Below, piece after piece: positions 5,814 through 7,104 of a stretch of DNA of 7,104 nucleotides. Where the stretch lies: the NCBI GenBank assembly GCA_946479015.1, contig CAMLEQ010000202.1, forward strand, positions 1-7,104, in the 5' to 3' direction. Under the pieces are notes generated by a model. It saw only the letters and a program-made list of their open reading frames with translations. It was not told where the DNA came from and did not search any database. Positions within the stretch are counted from its first letter, which is position 1. Every line of letters begins with the position of its first letter. This DNA is from an uncultured Gemmatimonadota bacterium. GTDB lineage: Bacteria; Gemmatimonadota; Gemmatimonadetes; Gemmatimonadales; Gemmatimonadaceae. The translations under genes were made by a program, and so were the position numbers.

Positions 5814-6509
5814 ATGATCTCATCCCGCACCTGCCCCACCCTGGCGGCGCTGGTCGCCGCGCTCGCCCTGGCGCCCTGCAAGAGCGCCGCGCAGGGCGCG
5901 ACGCACTCCACTCCCGCCTCCCAGCCCACCGCGAGCGAGCAGGGCGAGCAGGCCGCCATCGCGAGGGCGCGGGCGGACAGCGTCAGGCGACCGTACACCG
6001 ACGCGGACGTCGCGTTCATGTCGGGGATGATCCATCACCACGCCCAGGCGATCGTGATGGCGCAGTGGGCGCCCACCCACGGCGCCAGCCCCTCCGTGCA
6101 GACGCTCGCCGCGCGCATCATCAACGCCCAGCGCGACGAGATCGCCACGATGCAGCAGTGGCTGCGCGACCGGAACAAGCCGGTGCCCGAGGCATCGCCC
6201 ACGGGGATGAAGATGAAGATGGGCGGTATGGAGCACGAGATGCTCATGCCGGGCATGCTCACCGCCGAGCAGATGAAGCAGCTCGACGGGGCGAGAGGGG
6301 CCGACTTCGACCGGCTCTTCCTCAGCTTCATGATCCAGCACCACCGCGGCGCCGTATCCATGGTGAAGGATCTGTTCGAGACGTACGGCGCCGCGCAGGA
6401 CGAGCTGGTGTTCAAGCTGGCGAACGACGTGAACGTCGATCAGACCACGGAGATCGCCCGCATGCAGAAGATGCTGCTCGCCGTCACGCTCGGGAGCAAC
6501 GAGCCCTGA
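5814..6509 (+). CDS. DUF305 family exported protein with Met/His-rich linker
   Basis: 231 residues. The start at 5814 has AAGGAG at 5798-5803, ten bases upstream. The N-terminus (to about 26) is a signal peptide with hydrophobic AALVAALALAP. Cleavage after SAA seems likely; C22 could be a lipidation site, but the -1 proline makes that doubtful. DUF305 hallmarks are FMSGMIHHHAQAIVMA (68-83) and FMIQHHRGAVSMV (172-184), each giving a His pair or triplet on a helix, and the C-terminal NDVNVDQTTEIARMQKML. Between them, residues 132-148 hold seven Met and one His. DUF305 proteins are four-helix bundles of the ferritin-like type, and some relatives, such as the cyanobacterial CopM, bind copper. The His and Met clusters agree with periplasmic metal binding, but this is inference. 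A weak promoter could lie around the AT-richer 5720-5750. The LVIVD gene follows after 56 bp. Confidence 0.92.
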   Translation: MISSRTCPTLAALVAALALAPCKSAAQGATHSTPASQPTASEQGEQAAIARARADSVRRPYTDADVAFMSGMIHHHAQAIVMAQWAPTHGASPSVQTLAARIINAQRDEIATMQQWLRDRNKPVPEASPTGMKMKMGGMEHEMLMPGMLTAEQMKQLDGARGADFDRLFLSFMIQHHRGAVSMVKDLFETYGAAQDELVFKLANDVNVDQTTEIARMQKMLLAVTLGSNEP

Positions 6510-6565
6510 CCACTCACCCGTCGCACGTTCGCATCCCCCACCCCGCCCACACGGAGGAGAGCTCC

Positions 6566-7104
6566 ATGGCATCACCGTTCCACGTCCGACATACGAGAAC
6601 GCGATCCACCGCGCGCCAGGTCTCCGGGCTGCTGCTCGGCGCCGCGTTGTGCGCGGCGGGCGCGTGCGCGCGCTCCACGTCGTCCGCGCTGCACTCCGCC
6701 GGCACCGCGCCGGGGGGCGGCGTAGCGCCGGCGGGCGACATGTCCGCGGCCGCGCCGAATCCCGACCCGCGCGTCGGACTCCATGCGGGGCTGATGGATG
6801 CGGGGCAGGCCGTCTGGAACCTGCACGTGCTCTCGACCACGCCGCCCTCCGAGCAGTTCAAGGGGATCACCAACTCCGACCTGGCGTTCACGGGCAAGTA
6901 CGTGATCCAGGGGAACTACAACGGCTACCAGGTGTGGGACATCTCCGACCCGAGCCATCCCGCGCTGGAGACGGCGTACGTCTGCCCCGCGTCGCAGAGC
7001 GACGTGTCGGTGTACAAGAACCTGCTCTTCGTGTCCGGCGAGGGGCTCTCCGGCCGCCTCGACTGCGGCACGGAGGGGGTGCAGGACACGGTGAGCAAGG
7101 AGCG
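6566..7104 (+). CDS. LVIVD-repeat lipoprotein, 3' end outside window
   Basis: 179 complete codons are visible. The start at 6566 has an excellent GGAGGAGA five bases upstream. A basic n-region and the hydrophobic stretch VSGLLLGAALCAAGAC end at C34, a plausible lipobox cysteine, so the protein is probably exported and lipid-anchored. A low-complexity Gly/Ala/Pro/Ser linker (about 37-66) follows. From about residue 84 the repeat domain begins: SDLAFTGKYVIQGNYNG, YQVWDISDPSHPALETAYV (121-139), then SDVSVYKNLLFVSGEG (145-160). The blade-like pattern of an aromatic-Val strand and an x-Asp-Ile-Ser-Asp-Pro turn is the LVIVD signature, which predicts a beta-propeller. Cys 140 and Cys 167 could pair in the periplasm or outside the cell. 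Known members run to several hundred residues, so most of the propeller is beyond the edge. It is probably cotranscribed with the DUF305 gene. The molecular function of the family is unknown. Confidence 0.88.
   Translation, partial: MASPFHVRHTRTRSTARQVSGLLLGAALCAAGACARSTSSALHSAGTAPGGGVAPAGDMSAAAPNPDPRVGLHAGLMDAGQAVWNLHVLSTTPPSEQFKGITNSDLAFTGKYVIQGNYNGYQVWDISDPSHPALETAYVCPASQSDVSVYKNLLFVSGEGLSGRLDCGTEGVQDTVSKE

Overview
The window is very GC-rich chromosomal DNA with dense coding and third positions dominated by G and C. The gene content is an orphan MacB/FtsX-type permease with an N-terminal prefix domain, a PadR regulator, a DUF305 protein followed by an LVIVD-repeat lipoprotein, a DinB-fold protein and a UbiA-family prenyltransferase. 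This mix most resembles Gemmatimonadota, with Acidobacteriota less likely. That assignment is inference from gene families; no rRNA or other marker gene is present. I see no insertion sequence, tRNA, CRISPR array or phage gene.

Left half (1-2427), all on the minus strand and read right to left: a SnoaL/DUF4440 NTF2-fold protein, a DinB-superfamily protein with an intact His triad, a small lipoprotein with a possible chagasin-like beta domain, a frameshifted and truncated relic of an aminoglycoside N(3)-acetyltransferase whose GTG start overlaps the lipoprotein stop, and a UbiA-family membrane prenyltransferase that runs off the left edge. The spacings (79, 32, -4 and about 106 bp) allow one transcript, but the products do not form an obvious pathway.

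Centre (2428-5717), plus strand: a 220-bp divergent control region carries a perfect 15-bp inverted repeat 30 bp before an 887-codon ABC permease of the acidobacterial duplicated orphan permease (ADOP) type. Its stop overlaps the start of a PadR repressor gene (ATGA). The layout of operator, permease and overlapping regulator suggests a self-regulated module. A 12-bp-stem hairpin closes it. The permease also has an in-frame internal ATG with its own GGAGG, exactly at the junction between the prefix domain and the MacB-like core.

Right part (5718-7104), plus strand: a secreted DUF305 protein with a Met/His-rich linker and, 56 bp later, an LVIVD-repeat lipoprotein cut off by the right edge. Both are exported and probably act together at the cell envelope; a metal-related role for the DUF305 protein is inference.

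The best candidates for a second look are the permease/PadR/palindrome module, the possible dual start of the permease, the AAC(3) relic and the chagasin-like lipoprotein. I did not find a convincing wholly new system.
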